Source: Bog-756 sp963831535 (GTDB lineage: Bacteria > Actinomycetota > Acidimicrobiia > Acidimicrobiales > RAAP-2). From it: DNA of 64,000 nt. A model generated the notes under the pieces. That model did not search any database. It was not told the origin of the DNA and was given only the letters and a program-made list of their open reading frames with translations. Shown piece after piece: positions 55,199 through 64,000 of the stretch (positions are counted from its first letter, which is position 1; every line of letters starts with the position of its first letter). Both the position numbers and the translations under genes were made by a program. The stretch lies in contig CAWHQP010000005.1 in NCBI GenBank assembly GCA_963831535.1, positions 248,001 through 312,000 on the forward strand, in the 5' to 3' direction.

Positions 55199-56521
55199 TC
55201 AACGCACGGGGATAAACGCCGCCCGCTCCCGGTAGCGGATGCGACACGGCCGGGCCGAACGGGCCACGCCCCCGATCTGTCGTCGGCGGGGCACGGCGTC
55301 GGCGAACCGGGGGGTGAGGTCGTACCGGTCGAGGAGGCCCCGTGCGGCCACCCGTATGGCCGAGATGGAGAAACGGGCCGCAGGACAGGAGTGCACCCCG
55401 TGACCGAAGGTGCTGACCATCTCCTTGGTCGGGAGCGCCACCTGTGAGGACAGGCGGCGACCCTCGTAGTGGTCGGGATCGAAGCGGTCGAGGCCGGGGG
55501 CGGCTGAGGTGTTGTGGGACGAGAGCATGGTGCACAGCAGGACCCCCGGGCTCAACCGGTAGGCAGCGCAGCCGGTGTCCACCTCGATGGGCGTGAGTAC
55601 CTGGCGCAGGGTGATGGACCGCTGGGCCATGCGTATGGACTCGTTGGCGCACCGGTCGAGGAGGTCGTCGTCGCCGTCCCGTATCCGCTCCACCAACGCG
55701 GGGCGGCGTACCAGGTTGACGAGGGTCCAGGCCAGCGCGGCATAGAGGTTGGACTGCGATCCCATGTGGATGACGATCACGTCCCGGGCGGCGGCCACCG
55801 CCCGTTCGTCCTCGGGCAGGTCACCGTAGGACTCGAGGATCTGGGTGAGGAAGTCGTCCACCCGGGGACGGCGGGAACGCGCCTCGATGATCTCGGCGAA
55901 GATCTGTTCGATCCCGGCCATGGCCGCCCACTCCCGGCGTTTGCGGGTGGCCCAGGTCAACGCGGCCTGTCCGGGCCGGACGAAGGACTCCGAACTGTCG
56001 AGCCGGTCGAACAGGGGGATGAGCCGCTCCACGTACGGCTCCGATGCCGCCTCGCTCCCGGCCCACGAGGCCAGACCCAGTCGGTGACCGAGCCGTCGCA
56101 TCTCGCTGAAGACCTCGAACGTACCGGACGGCCCGAGCCGGGTGAGCTCGAGATCGACGGCCTGGTGGAGGTGGTCGAGGTAGTGCTCGACCCGCTGGCT
56201 GCCAAACAGCGTTTTCGGGTGATTGCGCCGGCCGAGGAGGAGTTCCACGGGGACCTTGGCCTTGATCAGCTGGTAGGTGGCGATGCCGAAGCTGGCCCGG
56301 TCCTCGGGTTGGGCGTAGAGCGAGCGGACACCCTCGGGGGAGAAGACGCAGAAGAGATGGTGGCCGAACGCCTCGACCACGAACGTGTCGCCGTGGCGCG
56401 CGCGCTGTCTCGCGAAAAAGGCGGTGGGATCGGACAGCAGGCCGAGGCCGCCACGCACCCAGGGGAGCGCTCCGCGCACGGTCGGAGGCTCCGGCTCGAC
56501 CAGAGCTGCGGACGGGGCCAT
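55199..56521 (-). CDS. Cytochrome P450
   Basis: 440 aa. The heme-binding motif FGHGVHSCPA has Cys379, and the ExxR of helix K is ESIR (about 304). The I-helix reads VIHMGSQSNLYAAL and lacks the usual acid/Thr pair (AGxxT), so oxygen activation may differ or the reaction may be unusual. The N-terminus is soluble. The ATG at 56521 is chosen; an upstream in-frame start adds 21 basic residues. It is 64 bp downstream of the sulfotransferase in the same direction. Confidence 0.9.
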   Translation of the reverse strand: MAPSAALVEPEPPTVRGALPWVRGGLGLLSDPTAFFARQRARHGDTFVVEAFGHHLFCVFSPEGVRSLYAQPEDRASFGIATYQLIKAKVPVELLLGRRNHPKTLFGSQRVEHYLDHLHQAVDLELTRLGPSGTFEVFSEMRRLGHRLGLASWAGSEAASEPYVERLIPLFDRLDSSESFVRPGQAALTWATRKRREWAAMAGIEQIFAEIIEARSRRPRVDDFLTQILESYGDLPEDERAVAAARDVIVIHMGSQSNLYAALAWTLVNLVRRPALVERIRDGDDDLLDRCANESIRMAQRSITLRQVLTPIEVDTGCAAYRLSPGVLLCTMLSSHNTSAAPGLDRFDPDHYEGRRLSSQVALPTKEMVSTFGHGVHSCPAARFSISAIRVAARGLLDRYDLTPRFADAVPRRRQIGGVARSARPCRIRYRERAAFIPVR

Positions 56522-56596
56522 GGCGTCGAGCCTACGGCCTCGGCGACGGCCCCATCTGGTGATCCCGGGCCCGTCGCTCCCCACACGGAATCGGTT

Positions 56597-57238
56597 GTGC
56601 TAATCCGGGATGGTGAACGGAGCCTGGTGCCGGACGTGGTGACAGGACTCCCCCTCGTGGTGGGCACTCCGGCGGCCCGATCCCTCGCCGACGGGCTCGG
56701 TGCCGAGTTGGAGGAGTTGCCGGCCGTCGTCCTCGACCCGGGGTGGTCCCAAAGCCCGGCCATCGAGGTGTGGCGGGAGGCCCAACGGAATGCGATCCCG
56801 GTGCGGAGCGCGGTGGTGGCGGTGTGGCCCGAGGCGATGGTGCCGTCCCCGGTGGTCCACCTCGATCTCGACGGGTGGTCGGCCCGCTTCGAGACCTCGT
56901 TCGCCCTGTGGTTCTGCTCGTTGGCCGCGGCCTGTGAGCGGTGCACCGACGGCGGCCAGGTGGTGGCGGTCACGGAGCGGCCCGAGGGCAAGGAGTGCGC
57001 CGGTTGGTCCCTCGAATCGGCTGTGGCCGACGCGGTCGAGGTCATGGTGCGGTCCCTCGCCCTCGTCCACCGGCCCCGCCGGGTCCGGGTCCAGGTGGTG
57101 TCCACGTCGGCGCGACTGGGTTCGGGCGCGGGTGGCCCCCCCGACCTCACCGATGTCGTCGGGGCGGTGACGATGCTGCTCGCCGCGGAGGTTCCCTCGG
57201 TCAACACGGCGGTGATCCGGTTGGGAGCGGACCGGTGA
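56597..57238 (+). CDS. Probable degenerate SDR-fold protein
   Basis: 213 aa, GTG start, no clear family. The spacing of segments resembles an SDR C-terminal half: RFETSFALWFCSLAAACE (helix before the Ser strand), GQVVAVTERPEG, SAVADAVEVMVRSLA at the YxxxK helix, and DVVGAVTMLLAAE. However, the catalytic Tyr and Lys are missing and the N-terminal Gly motif is absent. It overlaps the true SDR downstream by GTGA, so a non-catalytic partner is possible (inference). Confidence 0.65.
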   Translation: MLIRDGERSLVPDVVTGLPLVVGTPAARSLADGLGAELEELPAVVLDPGWSQSPAIEVWREAQRNAIPVRSAVVAVWPEAMVPSPVVHLDLDGWSARFETSFALWFCSLAAACERCTDGGQVVAVTERPEGKECAGWSLESAVADAVEVMVRSLALVHRPRRVRVQVVSTSARLGSGAGGPPDLTDVVGAVTMLLAAEVPSVNTAVIRLGADR

Positions 57239-58002
57239 CGAACCCGGGTGACGCACCGGTTGTCCTGGTTACCGGGGCCAGCGGTGGGGTGGGCCGGGGC
57301 ATCGCCATCGCCTGCGGCTCCGCCGGGTGGTCGGTGTGGGTGGCGGCCCGCCGGCCCGTCGAGGGACGAGCCGTGGCCGACGAGGTCACCGCGGCCGGCG
57401 GACGGGGCACCTTCGTCGACTGCGACGTGGCCGACGGCGACTCGGTGGCCGCCGCCGTGGCCGCGCTGGTCGAGCGGGAGGGCCGGCTGAACGGGGCGGT
57501 CCACAACGCCACCAGCGGCCGGTCGCCCGTGCCGGTGGTCCCCGCCGAGGTTCCGCTGGACCACCTCCGGGATCACGTAACGGTCTCGGTCCGCGGCGCC
57601 TACTGGGTGGCTCACCACGCCTATCCCCATCTGGTGGCGAGTCAGGGCAGCCTGGTCCTGTTGACCTCTGAGGCCGGCTTCGGCGGTTCCCTGCGGCTGG
57701 CACCGTATGCCACCGTGAAGGCGGCCGTCCGCGGCCTGGCCCGCTCGTGGGCCCGGGAATGGGGTCCGGACGGCGTGCGGGTCAACTGCGTCGCGCCGTT
57801 GGCCGCATCACCGGCGATGGACGTAGCCATGGCTGCCGATCCGACCATGGAGGAGCGGGTGCTCGGCCGGCATCCACTCGGCCGGCTGGGTCATCCGGTG
57901 GACGACATCGGGCCGGTGGTCCGGTTCCTGCTCTCCGACGAGGCGGCCTACGTGACGGGTATGACCCTCATGGCCGATGGGGGCAATGCCCCGGTCACCT
58001 GA
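57235..58002 (+). CDS. Short-chain dehydrogenase/reductase
   Basis: 255 aa. TGASGGVGRGIA (about 14-25), HNATSG in place of NNAG, Ser in LLTSEAGFGG, and YATVK with catalytic Tyr and Lys (about 159-163). GMTLMADGGNAP closes it. It is translationally coupled to the degenerate SDR-like gene before it. Substrate unknown. Confidence 0.9.
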   Translation: MTNPGDAPVVLVTGASGGVGRGIAIACGSAGWSVWVAARRPVEGRAVADEVTAAGGRGTFVDCDVADGDSVAAAVAALVEREGRLNGAVHNATSGRSPVPVVPAEVPLDHLRDHVTVSVRGAYWVAHHAYPHLVASQGSLVLLTSEAGFGGSLRLAPYATVKAAVRGLARSWAREWGPDGVRVNCVAPLAASPAMDVAMAADPTMEERVLGRHPLGRLGHPVDDIGPVVRFLLSDEAAYVTGMTLMADGGNAPVT

Positions 58003-58314
58003 GCACCACGGCGTTACGCCCCCGCCGCCGTGCGGGGGGTCACGCCTCATCCGGCCTGCTCCACGTCGGGTGGTTCGGAGTGCACGTGCTGCCCCCCGGT
58101 CGGCCCGGCTTCCGGATGGTGGGATTCGCCGCCCGTAGGGAATCAGTATGCGGAATTGCCGCCATGATTGCAACTGCTGGTTGCATAATGTCCGGTGCCT
58201 GCAGCTTCGATGCCGTCCCCGGTAGGATCGAGCCGGCCAATCCAGGGTTGAGGGTGGTTCGATGACCGGCAGTGAGGACGGCACCCCCGGGGCGGGGCAC
58301 GGGGGAAGCGCCTG
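58003..58314 (+). other. Intergenic region with a 17-bp inverted repeat
   Basis: 312 bp without a supported gene. The only clear structure is TGCAAC-TGCTG-GTTGCA (58169-58185), perfect 6-bp arms in an AT-richer stretch about 130 bp before the TetR-like gene; it may be its operator. Confidence 0.5.
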
Positions 58315-59118
58315 ATGGCTGCTGCCCAGGTTCCGCCCGGGCGCCGTCCCAAGCACACCCGTGACGAGATCCGCCGGCTCCTGCTCGAATCCGGCCGGGC
58401 CATCCTCCAGGAGGAGGGACTGGGCAACGGGGCCGAGTCGCTCACCTTCAAGCGGGTGTTCGACCGGGTGGAGCGGGAGCGCGGTCTCCGCCTGACCAAC
58501 GCCTCGGTCATCAAGCGGGTCTGGGTCAACCAGGCCGACTTCCAGGCCGACGTCCTGGCCTCCATCGCCGCCGATGACAGCAGCGCCGAGATCGGGTACA
58601 CGGTGGCCGCCGTGGCCTCCTTCCTCGGCCAGATCGACGTGTCCTCGGTCGAGGCCCGATGGAGGAGCGCCTCCGAACTCTGTCGGTCGGCCGGGGCGGC
58701 CAATGTGGAGGCCCTGGAACGGTCGCCCAACTGGACGGCGTGGATCGGGGTGTGGGCTCTGGCCACGGCGGGTGACCCGTATGCCTACCGCGGGCGGATC
58801 GAGGCGGCGTTGGTCGCCGGCTACGAGAACTTCACCGAGCGGTTCGTGGAGATCTACGCCGGCATGGCCGGGCTGTTGGGACTCCGGGTGCGCGACGGTC
58901 TCACCCTTCGGCAATTCGCCATCGCCGCCGAGTCACTGGCCGAAGGCTGTGCCCTGCGCAAACGGGTCGACGGGTCCGACATGTCCGGTATCGTTCGGGC
59001 CACGGGCCCGGACGGCGCACCGAGGGAGTGGACGCTGTTCGCCGTGGGTCTCGAGGCCCTGGCTCTGCAGTTCTTCGAGCTCGATCCCGAGTGGTCCGGC
59101 CCAACCGGTCACGCCTGA
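58315..59118 (+). CDS. TetR-like transcriptional regulator
   Basis: 267 aa, longer than typical TetR proteins (about 200 aa). The N-terminal 60 residues (KHTRDEIRRLLLESGRAILQEEG, then LTNASVIKRVWVNQADFQADVL) resemble a TetR helix-turn-helix with an extended spacer (about 40-60). The C-terminal helical domain is probably for ligand binding. The start of the HTH is atypical, so confidence is moderate. Confidence 0.75.
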   Translation: MAAAQVPPGRRPKHTRDEIRRLLLESGRAILQEEGLGNGAESLTFKRVFDRVERERGLRLTNASVIKRVWVNQADFQADVLASIAADDSSAEIGYTVAAVASFLGQIDVSSVEARWRSASELCRSAGAANVEALERSPNWTAWIGVWALATAGDPYAYRGRIEAALVAGYENFTERFVEIYAGMAGLLGLRVRDGLTLRQFAIAAESLAEGCALRKRVDGSDMSGIVRATGPDGAPREWTLFAVGLEALALQFFELDPEWSGPTGHA

Positions 59119-59265
59119 GCCGGTCACATGGTCCTGCGAATTTACGATCTTCATATGGGGAGTTGATGGTGTCCTTACCCCCCTGGCCTCCAATGGTGTT
59201 GTGAGGTTGATCGCCAACGGGGCGGATCGGCCTCGGAACTACGCAGAAGCGGAAGGTGGAAGCAG

Positions 59266-60954
59266 ATGAGCGAATTCTGGGACCCGAAGGGGCCGGTAGA
59301 CCCGTCGACGGCGCCGGCCGAAGCCGTCACCCCCGACGCCAGCACGACCGCACCCGGGGCCTCACCGGACGGTACCGCCGGCGACCCGAGCTACGGGAGG
59401 GCCATCCCCCTCCCGCCGGTGGGAGGGCCTCCGGCGTCGACCGTCCCCGTCCCCGTCTCACCAGGCCAGTGGGACCCGACCGGCGGGTACGACCCGACCG
59501 GGGAGCAGCCGTCGCTGGCGTCGGGCGTGCCCACACCTCCCGCCGGCACCTGGGCCCCGCCCCCGCAGTCGGGCTGGGTGGCGGGTGCCGGCGCCGCCGG
59601 TGGTGCCCCGCCGTATTTCGGTTGGCCGCCTGGCGGCGCACCGAGCCCGGCCGCACCGGCCGGACCCGCCAAGAAGCGGAGCGGCCTGGCCGCGTCCCTG
59701 GCCGCCGTGATCGTGGTGGTCGCCGTGGTGGCCGGCGTGGGCCTCGGTCATGCGGTGTGGCCCACCACCTCCACGACCTCGTCCGCAGCCAGTCCGTCGG
59801 CCGGCTCGGGCAGTAGCGGCAGCGGATCGTCCCCGTTCGGTTCGGGCTCGGGCAGCGGCTCGTACCCGTTCGGTTCGGGCTCCTCGGGAAGCGGATCCTC
59901 GTCCTCGGGCTCCGGCTCGTCCAGCTCGTCGGGAAGCACCTCGACGGGAGCCGGTGCGCCGTCGGACATCTCGGCCATCGCCGCCAAGGTCTCACCGGGC
60001 CTGGTGGACATCAACACCAACCTCAGCTACGAGAACGAGCAGGCGGCGGGGACCGGGATGGTGCTGACCTCCACGGGTGAGATCCTGACCAACAACCACG
60101 TGATCGACGGGGCCACGAGCATCAGTGTCACCGACGTTGGGAACGGGAAGACGTATTCGGCCAGCGTGGTCGGCTACGACCGCACCGCTGACGTCGCCGT
60201 CATCAAGCTGTCCGGGGCCAGCGGCCTCCAGACCGTCGACACGGCCAGCGGTGCCGCCGCGGTGGGTCAGGCAATCGTTGGCGTCGGCAATGCCGGTGGC
60301 ACCGGGGGCACCCCGAGCGCAGCCGGAGGGTCGATCACCGCTCTGGACCAGTCCATCACGGCCAGCGACGACGGAGGGGGCAACGCGGAGAATCTGAGCG
60401 GCCTGATCGAGGTCAACGCCGGCATCGAGCCCGGCGACTCGGGTGGCTCGCTGGTCAACGCCCAGGGTCAGGTCCTCGGCATGGATACGGCGGCGTCCAC
60501 CGGATCCGGCTACCAGGACACTGCCACCCAGGCCTACGCCATCCCGATCGGGACGGCCCTCTCGCTGGCCAAGAAGATCGACGCCGGCCAGGCCTCGTCC
60601 ACCATCCACATCGGACCCACGGGGTTCCTCGGGGTCGGGGTGGGATCCTCGTCGGACAGTTCGAGCGGCTTCGGCAGCTCAGGCAGCTTCGGCTTGGGCG
60701 GCTCGGGCAGCAGCTCCAGCTCCTCGGGCGCCGTGGTCTCCCAGGTGCTGTCGGGCTCAGCTGCCGGTCAGGCCGGAGTCGTCGTGGGTGACACCATCAC
60801 CGCCCTCAACGGGACGACCGTCTCTTCGCCCACCGATCTCAGCAACCTGCTTGAGCCGGAGCACCCCGGTGACACCGTCCGGCTCCAATGGACCGACCAG
60901 TCGGGTCAGACCCAGAGTGCTTCCGTGACGCTGGGATCGGGTCCGCCGGCCTGA
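59266..60954 (+). CDS. HtrA/DegP-like membrane serine protease with PDZ domain
   Basis: 562 aa. A cytosolic Pro/Gly-rich N-terminus (about 1-135), a transmembrane helix (LAASLAAVIVVVAVVAGVGL), a Ser/Gly linker (about 175-225), then a trypsin-like domain with catalytic His in TNNHVI, Asp in TADVAVIKL and Ser in EPGDSGGSL. The C-terminal PDZ domain begins GFLGVGV and contains a Ser/Gly insertion of about 28 residues before GAVVSQVLSGSAA. It should act on envelope proteins outside the membrane. Confidence 0.92.
   Translation: MSEFWDPKGPVDPSTAPAEAVTPDASTTAPGASPDGTAGDPSYGRAIPLPPVGGPPASTVPVPVSPGQWDPTGGYDPTGEQPSLASGVPTPPAGTWAPPPQSGWVAGAGAAGGAPPYFGWPPGGAPSPAAPAGPAKKRSGLAASLAAVIVVVAVVAGVGLGHAVWPTTSTTSSAASPSAGSGSSGSGSSPFGSGSGSGSYPFGSGSSGSGSSSSGSGSSSSSGSTSTGAGAPSDISAIAAKVSPGLVDINTNLSYENEQAAGTGMVLTSTGEILTNNHVIDGATSISVTDVGNGKTYSASVVGYDRTADVAVIKLSGASGLQTVDTASGAAAVGQAIVGVGNAGGTGGTPSAAGGSITALDQSITASDDGGGNAENLSGLIEVNAGIEPGDSGGSLVNAQGQVLGMDTAASTGSGYQDTATQAYAIPIGTALSLAKKIDAGQASSTIHIGPTGFLGVGVGSSSDSSSGFGSSGSFGLGGSGSSSSSSGAVVSQVLSGSAAGQAGVVVGDTITALNGTTVSSPTDLSNLLEPEHPGDTVRLQWTDQSGQTQSASVTLGSGPPA
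59790..59945 (+). repeat. Ser/Gly-coding low-complexity repeats
   Basis: Tandem degenerate units such as TCGGGCAGCGGC and TCCTCGGGC encode the Ser/Gly linker of the HtrA-like protease. Such tracts are prone to length change and misassembly. Confidence 0.7.
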
Positions 60955-60986
60955 CCGTAACGGGACAGCGGCCGGTGGCGCCGGGT

Positions 60987-62454
60987 TCAGGACGGGATCC
61001 GTCCAACCCGCTCGGCGCCACCGAGCCGGGCCCGCAGGGCGAGGCGGTCAGGCTTGCCCAGCACGGTGACCGGCAGTTCGTCGGCGATCTCGAGATACTC
61101 GGGCACCTTGTAGGTGGCCAGTTCCGAGGCGCAGTGGCGCAGGAGCGCCTCGACCGACACCGGTTCGGACACCACCACGATGGCCCCGACCCGTTCACCG
61201 AGGTCGGGGTCGGGCACTCCCACCGCTCCGGCATCGACCACGCTCGGATGTGAGCGGAGGACCTCTTCGACCTCGATGGGTCCGAACTTCTCCCCGCCCC
61301 GGTTGATGGTGTCGGAGAGCCGCCCGACCAGGTAGAGGTAGCCCTCGGCGTCCTGGCGCCCCGTGTCACCGGTGTGGAGCCACTCGGTGGTGGTGTTCTG
61401 GTCGGCCCGCACCACGAACTCGCCGACCGTTCCCGGTTCCACCTCGCGGTCGGTGCCGGGCTCCACGATCCGGAGGTCCACGCCGGCCAGTGGGCGCCCG
61501 ACCGAATCGAACCGGTCGCCCCGGCGGTGGTCCTCAGGGGTGAGGGCGGCGTAGGCACCGAGGGTTTCGGTCTGACCGAAGGTGTTGGAGAAGTCGACGG
61601 CGGGGAACGTGGCGACGGCTCGCCGGACCAGGTCCACCGGGGCGGCGGCCGCCCCGTAGCTGAGTGACCGCAGCGAGCTCAGGTCGGTGGTGTCGAACTC
61701 CGGATGGTCGAGGATGCGACGGAGCATGGTGGGCACCACGAAGGTCTGGGTGACCCGGTGCCGCTCGACCAGCGCAAGCCACTGGGCCGGGGTCGAACTT
61801 GGGCAACAGGACCATCTGCTTGCCCTGGCGCAGGGAGACGAACAGCCCGAGGGTTCCGGCGATGTGGAAGATGGGGGCCGACATCATGTCGACGACCTGG
61901 GGCACCTCGGGGTCGATGGGCTTGGCGTAGAAGGCCAACCGGTCGGCGACCACCTCGTGGCTGATGGGGATGGGCTTGGGCAGTCCCGTGGTGCCGCTGG
62001 TGAACAGCACTAGGGCGGTGTCCTCGCCTCGACCCACACTGGCCGATTCGGCGTCCTCGTCCACCTCGGCGCCGAACACCTCCTCTTCCACGAGGACCGG
62101 CCCGTCGAGGACGGACCGCAGACTCTCGGCGTACCGGTCGCCGGCCACCCCGATCCGGGTCCCGGTCAGCTCGGCCAGCTGGCCCAGCTCGCCGGTGGTG
62201 AGGTAGGCGTTCATCTGGGCGGTGGCCGCACCGATTCGGGCCGCCCCGAAGATCGTGGCCACCGAGAGGGCACTGCCCAGGTTGACCAGTGCCACCCGAT
62301 CGCCGGGCCGGACCCCGGCGGCGGTCAGCGCCGTCTCGACCTGCCGGATGCGGTGCTCTAACTGGCGGTAGGTGAGGGCTTCGCCGTCCACCACCAGCGC
62401 CACCCGATCGGGTACGGCGTGCAGCGGGGCGTCGGTGGCGTGTCCGACGTTCAT
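60987..62454 (-). CDS. Acyl-CoA synthetase, AMP-binding family (frame break near 61790)
   Basis: ATP-dependent acid-CoA ligase. The AMP-binding P-loop VLFTSGTTGLPKP is in the N-terminal part; the C-terminal part has SNTFGQTETLG, the hinge WLHTGDTGRQDAEGYLYLVGR and the catalytic Lys in VTVLGKPDR. The parts are in different frames. Removing one base of the GGGG at 61789-61792 joins them as LLPKFDPAQWLALVERHR, giving about 488 aa. The acid substrate is unknown. It starts at the ATG 62454. Confidence 0.88.
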
Positions 62455-62550
62455 GGGCGGCGGAGGCGGTCGGCGGCGGCGTCCTGGTTCACGATGGCGA
62501 CATGGTAGGCCAGAGGCCGATCATCGACACGGTAGGCCAGAGGGCCGCGG

Positions 62551-64000
62551 TCAGCCCGTGGGCAGACGGCTGAACGGCTTGATGGTCACCCAGCACGTCC
62601 CCTGGGGCTTGCCCTGGGAGGTCAACTGACAGGCCGACGAGGGCGGGACGTTGTTGCGCAGCTGCACGATCTTGAACAGCGTCGGTCCGTAGCGCTTGTT
62701 CGGTCCGTAGCTGAGGATGGGCGTGTAGGTCCCCGGGAAGTTCTTGACCTTGGACAGGGCGGTGACGAAGGTACGACGGTTGAGGTTGCTCCCGGCGGCC
62801 TTCGCCGCGGTGGCGAACAAGGTGATGACCTGACACCAGCTCACGACGGGACCCTGCTGTTCGATGAAGTCGTTGGTGTTGCCTGGCGGGATCTGGGGGT
62901 AGGCCTTGTGCCAGGGGATCCAGCAGGCCTTCACCCCAGGGTCGTAGCCGAGCGGCCCGGTGTAATTGGAGGGTGTGGTGCCGCCACCCAGCGTCTCGAC
63001 GGTGAGGCCCTCCTGGCCGTCGAGGGCCTTCTCGTACGGGATGGGCATGAGACCGAGCGCTGACTCGATGCTCGACTCGTAGTCGCTCAACAGCAGCTTG
63101 GGGAAGTAGTTCTGGCTGGTCTCGGCCTCCAGCACCGGGTAGAAGACATTGAAGGGGATCAGCGGGATGACCGAGGTGACCCCGGCGCTGCGGAGCTGTT
63201 GCACCACCAGTGGAGCCTGGGCGTCGGTCGTGGCGGTATCGGTGGGGTCCGAGGCGATGGTCTTGACCACCGGCGTGATGCCGGCCCGGCTGAGGTCGGG
63301 GAGCAGGTAGTCCTTCAGGGCCAGTTGGTCCGAGGCACGGTCACCGACGACGACGCCGACCTTCTTGCCGGCCAGGAGATCGGCGCTCAGGCCCCAGTTG
63401 ACCACCGCCTGGAGGATCACCGCCTGATCGGGCCCGGTCCACCACAGATAGGGCGATCCCTCCGTGGTCCAGTTGGTCACCGTCGTCCACTGCCCGATGA
63501 ACGGGGTCTGGCCCTCCTGGGTGATGCACAGCTGGTTGTCACCCGACCAAGCGCCGATGCCGTCGAGCACGGCGAAGGCGGCCGGCGATCCCTCGGTCCA
63601 GGTCTTGCACAGGGCCCGCATGGCCGACTCGTTGGTGGGGTCGTAGGTGGTGATGATGGGACGGATCTTGCGGCCGTTTATCCCCCCGGACTGGTTGATC
63701 CGGTTGACGTAGAAGTTGATGGCCTTGGTCTGCTCCCCGTACTCGGCGTCCTGGGCGAATCCCTCCTGGCCGGCCAGTGAGTTGAGGGAGACCACCGGGA
63801 ACACCACGTTGATGGACTTGGCCGAGACCCCCCGGGACGAGGTACTGGCCTTGCTGACCGGTATGGCGGGGGTCGACGCCGAGGCGGGTACGACCGTCAC
63901 CAGTGCGCCCGCGGAGATCACGACGGCCCCGGCCAGACCCAGGGCCCGGAAAGGGCCGTTGGCTCGGCGATGACCCGCAGGACGCCGCCGACTGCTGCCA
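62551..64000 (-). CDS. ABC-type branched-chain amino-acid/urea-like substrate-binding protein, 5' partial
   Basis: Periplasmic-binding-protein type I (Peripla_BP_6-like). The mature part has INVVFPVVSLNSLAGQEGF, INFYVNRINQSGGINGRKI and LGYDPGVKACWIPWHKAYP. The frame is open without a stop to the window edge and encodes an Arg-rich n-region (RRRPAGHRRANGPFR) before the hydrophobic signal sequence, so the start codon lies beyond 64000 and the GTG at 63921 is internal. Ligand unknown; permease genes are expected outside the window. Confidence 0.87.
   Translation of the reverse strand, partial: GSSRRRPAGHRRANGPFRALGLAGAVVISAGALVTVVPASASTPAIPVSKASTSSRGVSAKSINVVFPVVSLNSLAGQEGFAQDAEYGEQTKAINFYVNRINQSGGINGRKIRPIITTYDPTNESAMRALCKTWTEGSPAAFAVLDGIGAWSGDNQLCITQEGQTPFIGQWTTVTNWTTEGSPYLWWTGPDQAVILQAVVNWGLSADLLAGKKVGVVVGDRASDQLALKDYLLPDLSRAGITPVVKTIASDPTDTATTDAQAPLVVQQLRSAGVTSVIPLIPFNVFYPVLEAETSQNYFPKLLLSDYESSIESALGLMPIPYEKALDGQEGLTVETLGGGTTPSNYTGPLGYDPGVKACWIPWHKAYPQIPPGNTNDFIEQQGPVVSWCQVITLFATAAKAAGSNLNRRTFVTALSKVKNFPGTYTPILSYGPNKRYGPTLFKIVQLRNNVPPSSACQLTSQGKPQGTCWVTIKPFSRLPTG

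Overview
The window is high-GC DNA from an actinobacterium, most likely a deep branch such as Acidimicrobiia (inference). The evidence is an origin-flanking gene order shared with Mycobacterium (jag-rsmG-parA-parB-cwlM-trxA-trxB, murJ, pcnA; ino1-padR-DUF5318; rpsF-ssb-rpsR-rplI-dnaB), an F420-type luciferase-like oxidoreductase, a mycofactocin-type SDR, many GTGA/ATGA gene overlaps and many GTG starts. oriC and dnaA are not in the window; by synteny they lie to the left.

Layout: 1-4.7 kb (+) jag, rsmG and parAB, with two parS sites upstream of parA. 4.9-12.7 kb (-) is a run of trxA/trxB, a CwlM-like degenerate amidase, DegV, MurJ and a large secreted DUF6049-like protein, with pcnA divergent from it. 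14.2-16.7 kb holds ino1 with its PadR regulator and DUF5318. 16.7-22.6 kb is an accessory block: a small SDR/dehydrogenase/NTF2 operon behind a perfect KstR-type palindrome, another SDR, a DHA2 drug exporter and panB. 22.7-26.2 kb is the ribosomal/replication operon rpsF-ssb-rpsR-rplI followed by dnaB. 26.2-34.5 kb is metabolic (Nudix, LysR/methyltransferase pair, alpha/beta hydrolases, CoA-transferase, F420 oxidoreductase). 34.5-38.9 kb has lon and a K+ channel with RCK domains on both sides of the pore. 39-44 kb is pstSCAB plus a RegX3/PhoP-like regulator; both transcription units start with phased 11-bp PHO-box repeats. 44-45 kb is a pair of crcB fluoride channels under a fluoride riboswitch, followed by a response regulator that lacks its phospho-acceptor Asp. 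46-64 kb is accessory: pgi, desaturase/PaaX, SDRs, sulfatase, beta-propeller protein, sulfotransferase, P450, TetR-like regulator, HtrA protease, acyl-CoA synthetase and a partial branched-chain-amino-acid-type binding protein cut by the window edge.

Eight single-base frame disruptions (ino1, MFS x2, panB, rplI, LLM oxidoreductase, RegX3-like regulator, acyl-CoA synthetase) sit mostly in short G/C runs of otherwise intact, often essential genes. They look like sequencing or assembly indels, not decay, so these genes are annotated as CDS across the break. No tRNA, rRNA, CRISPR array, IS element or prophage gene was seen.
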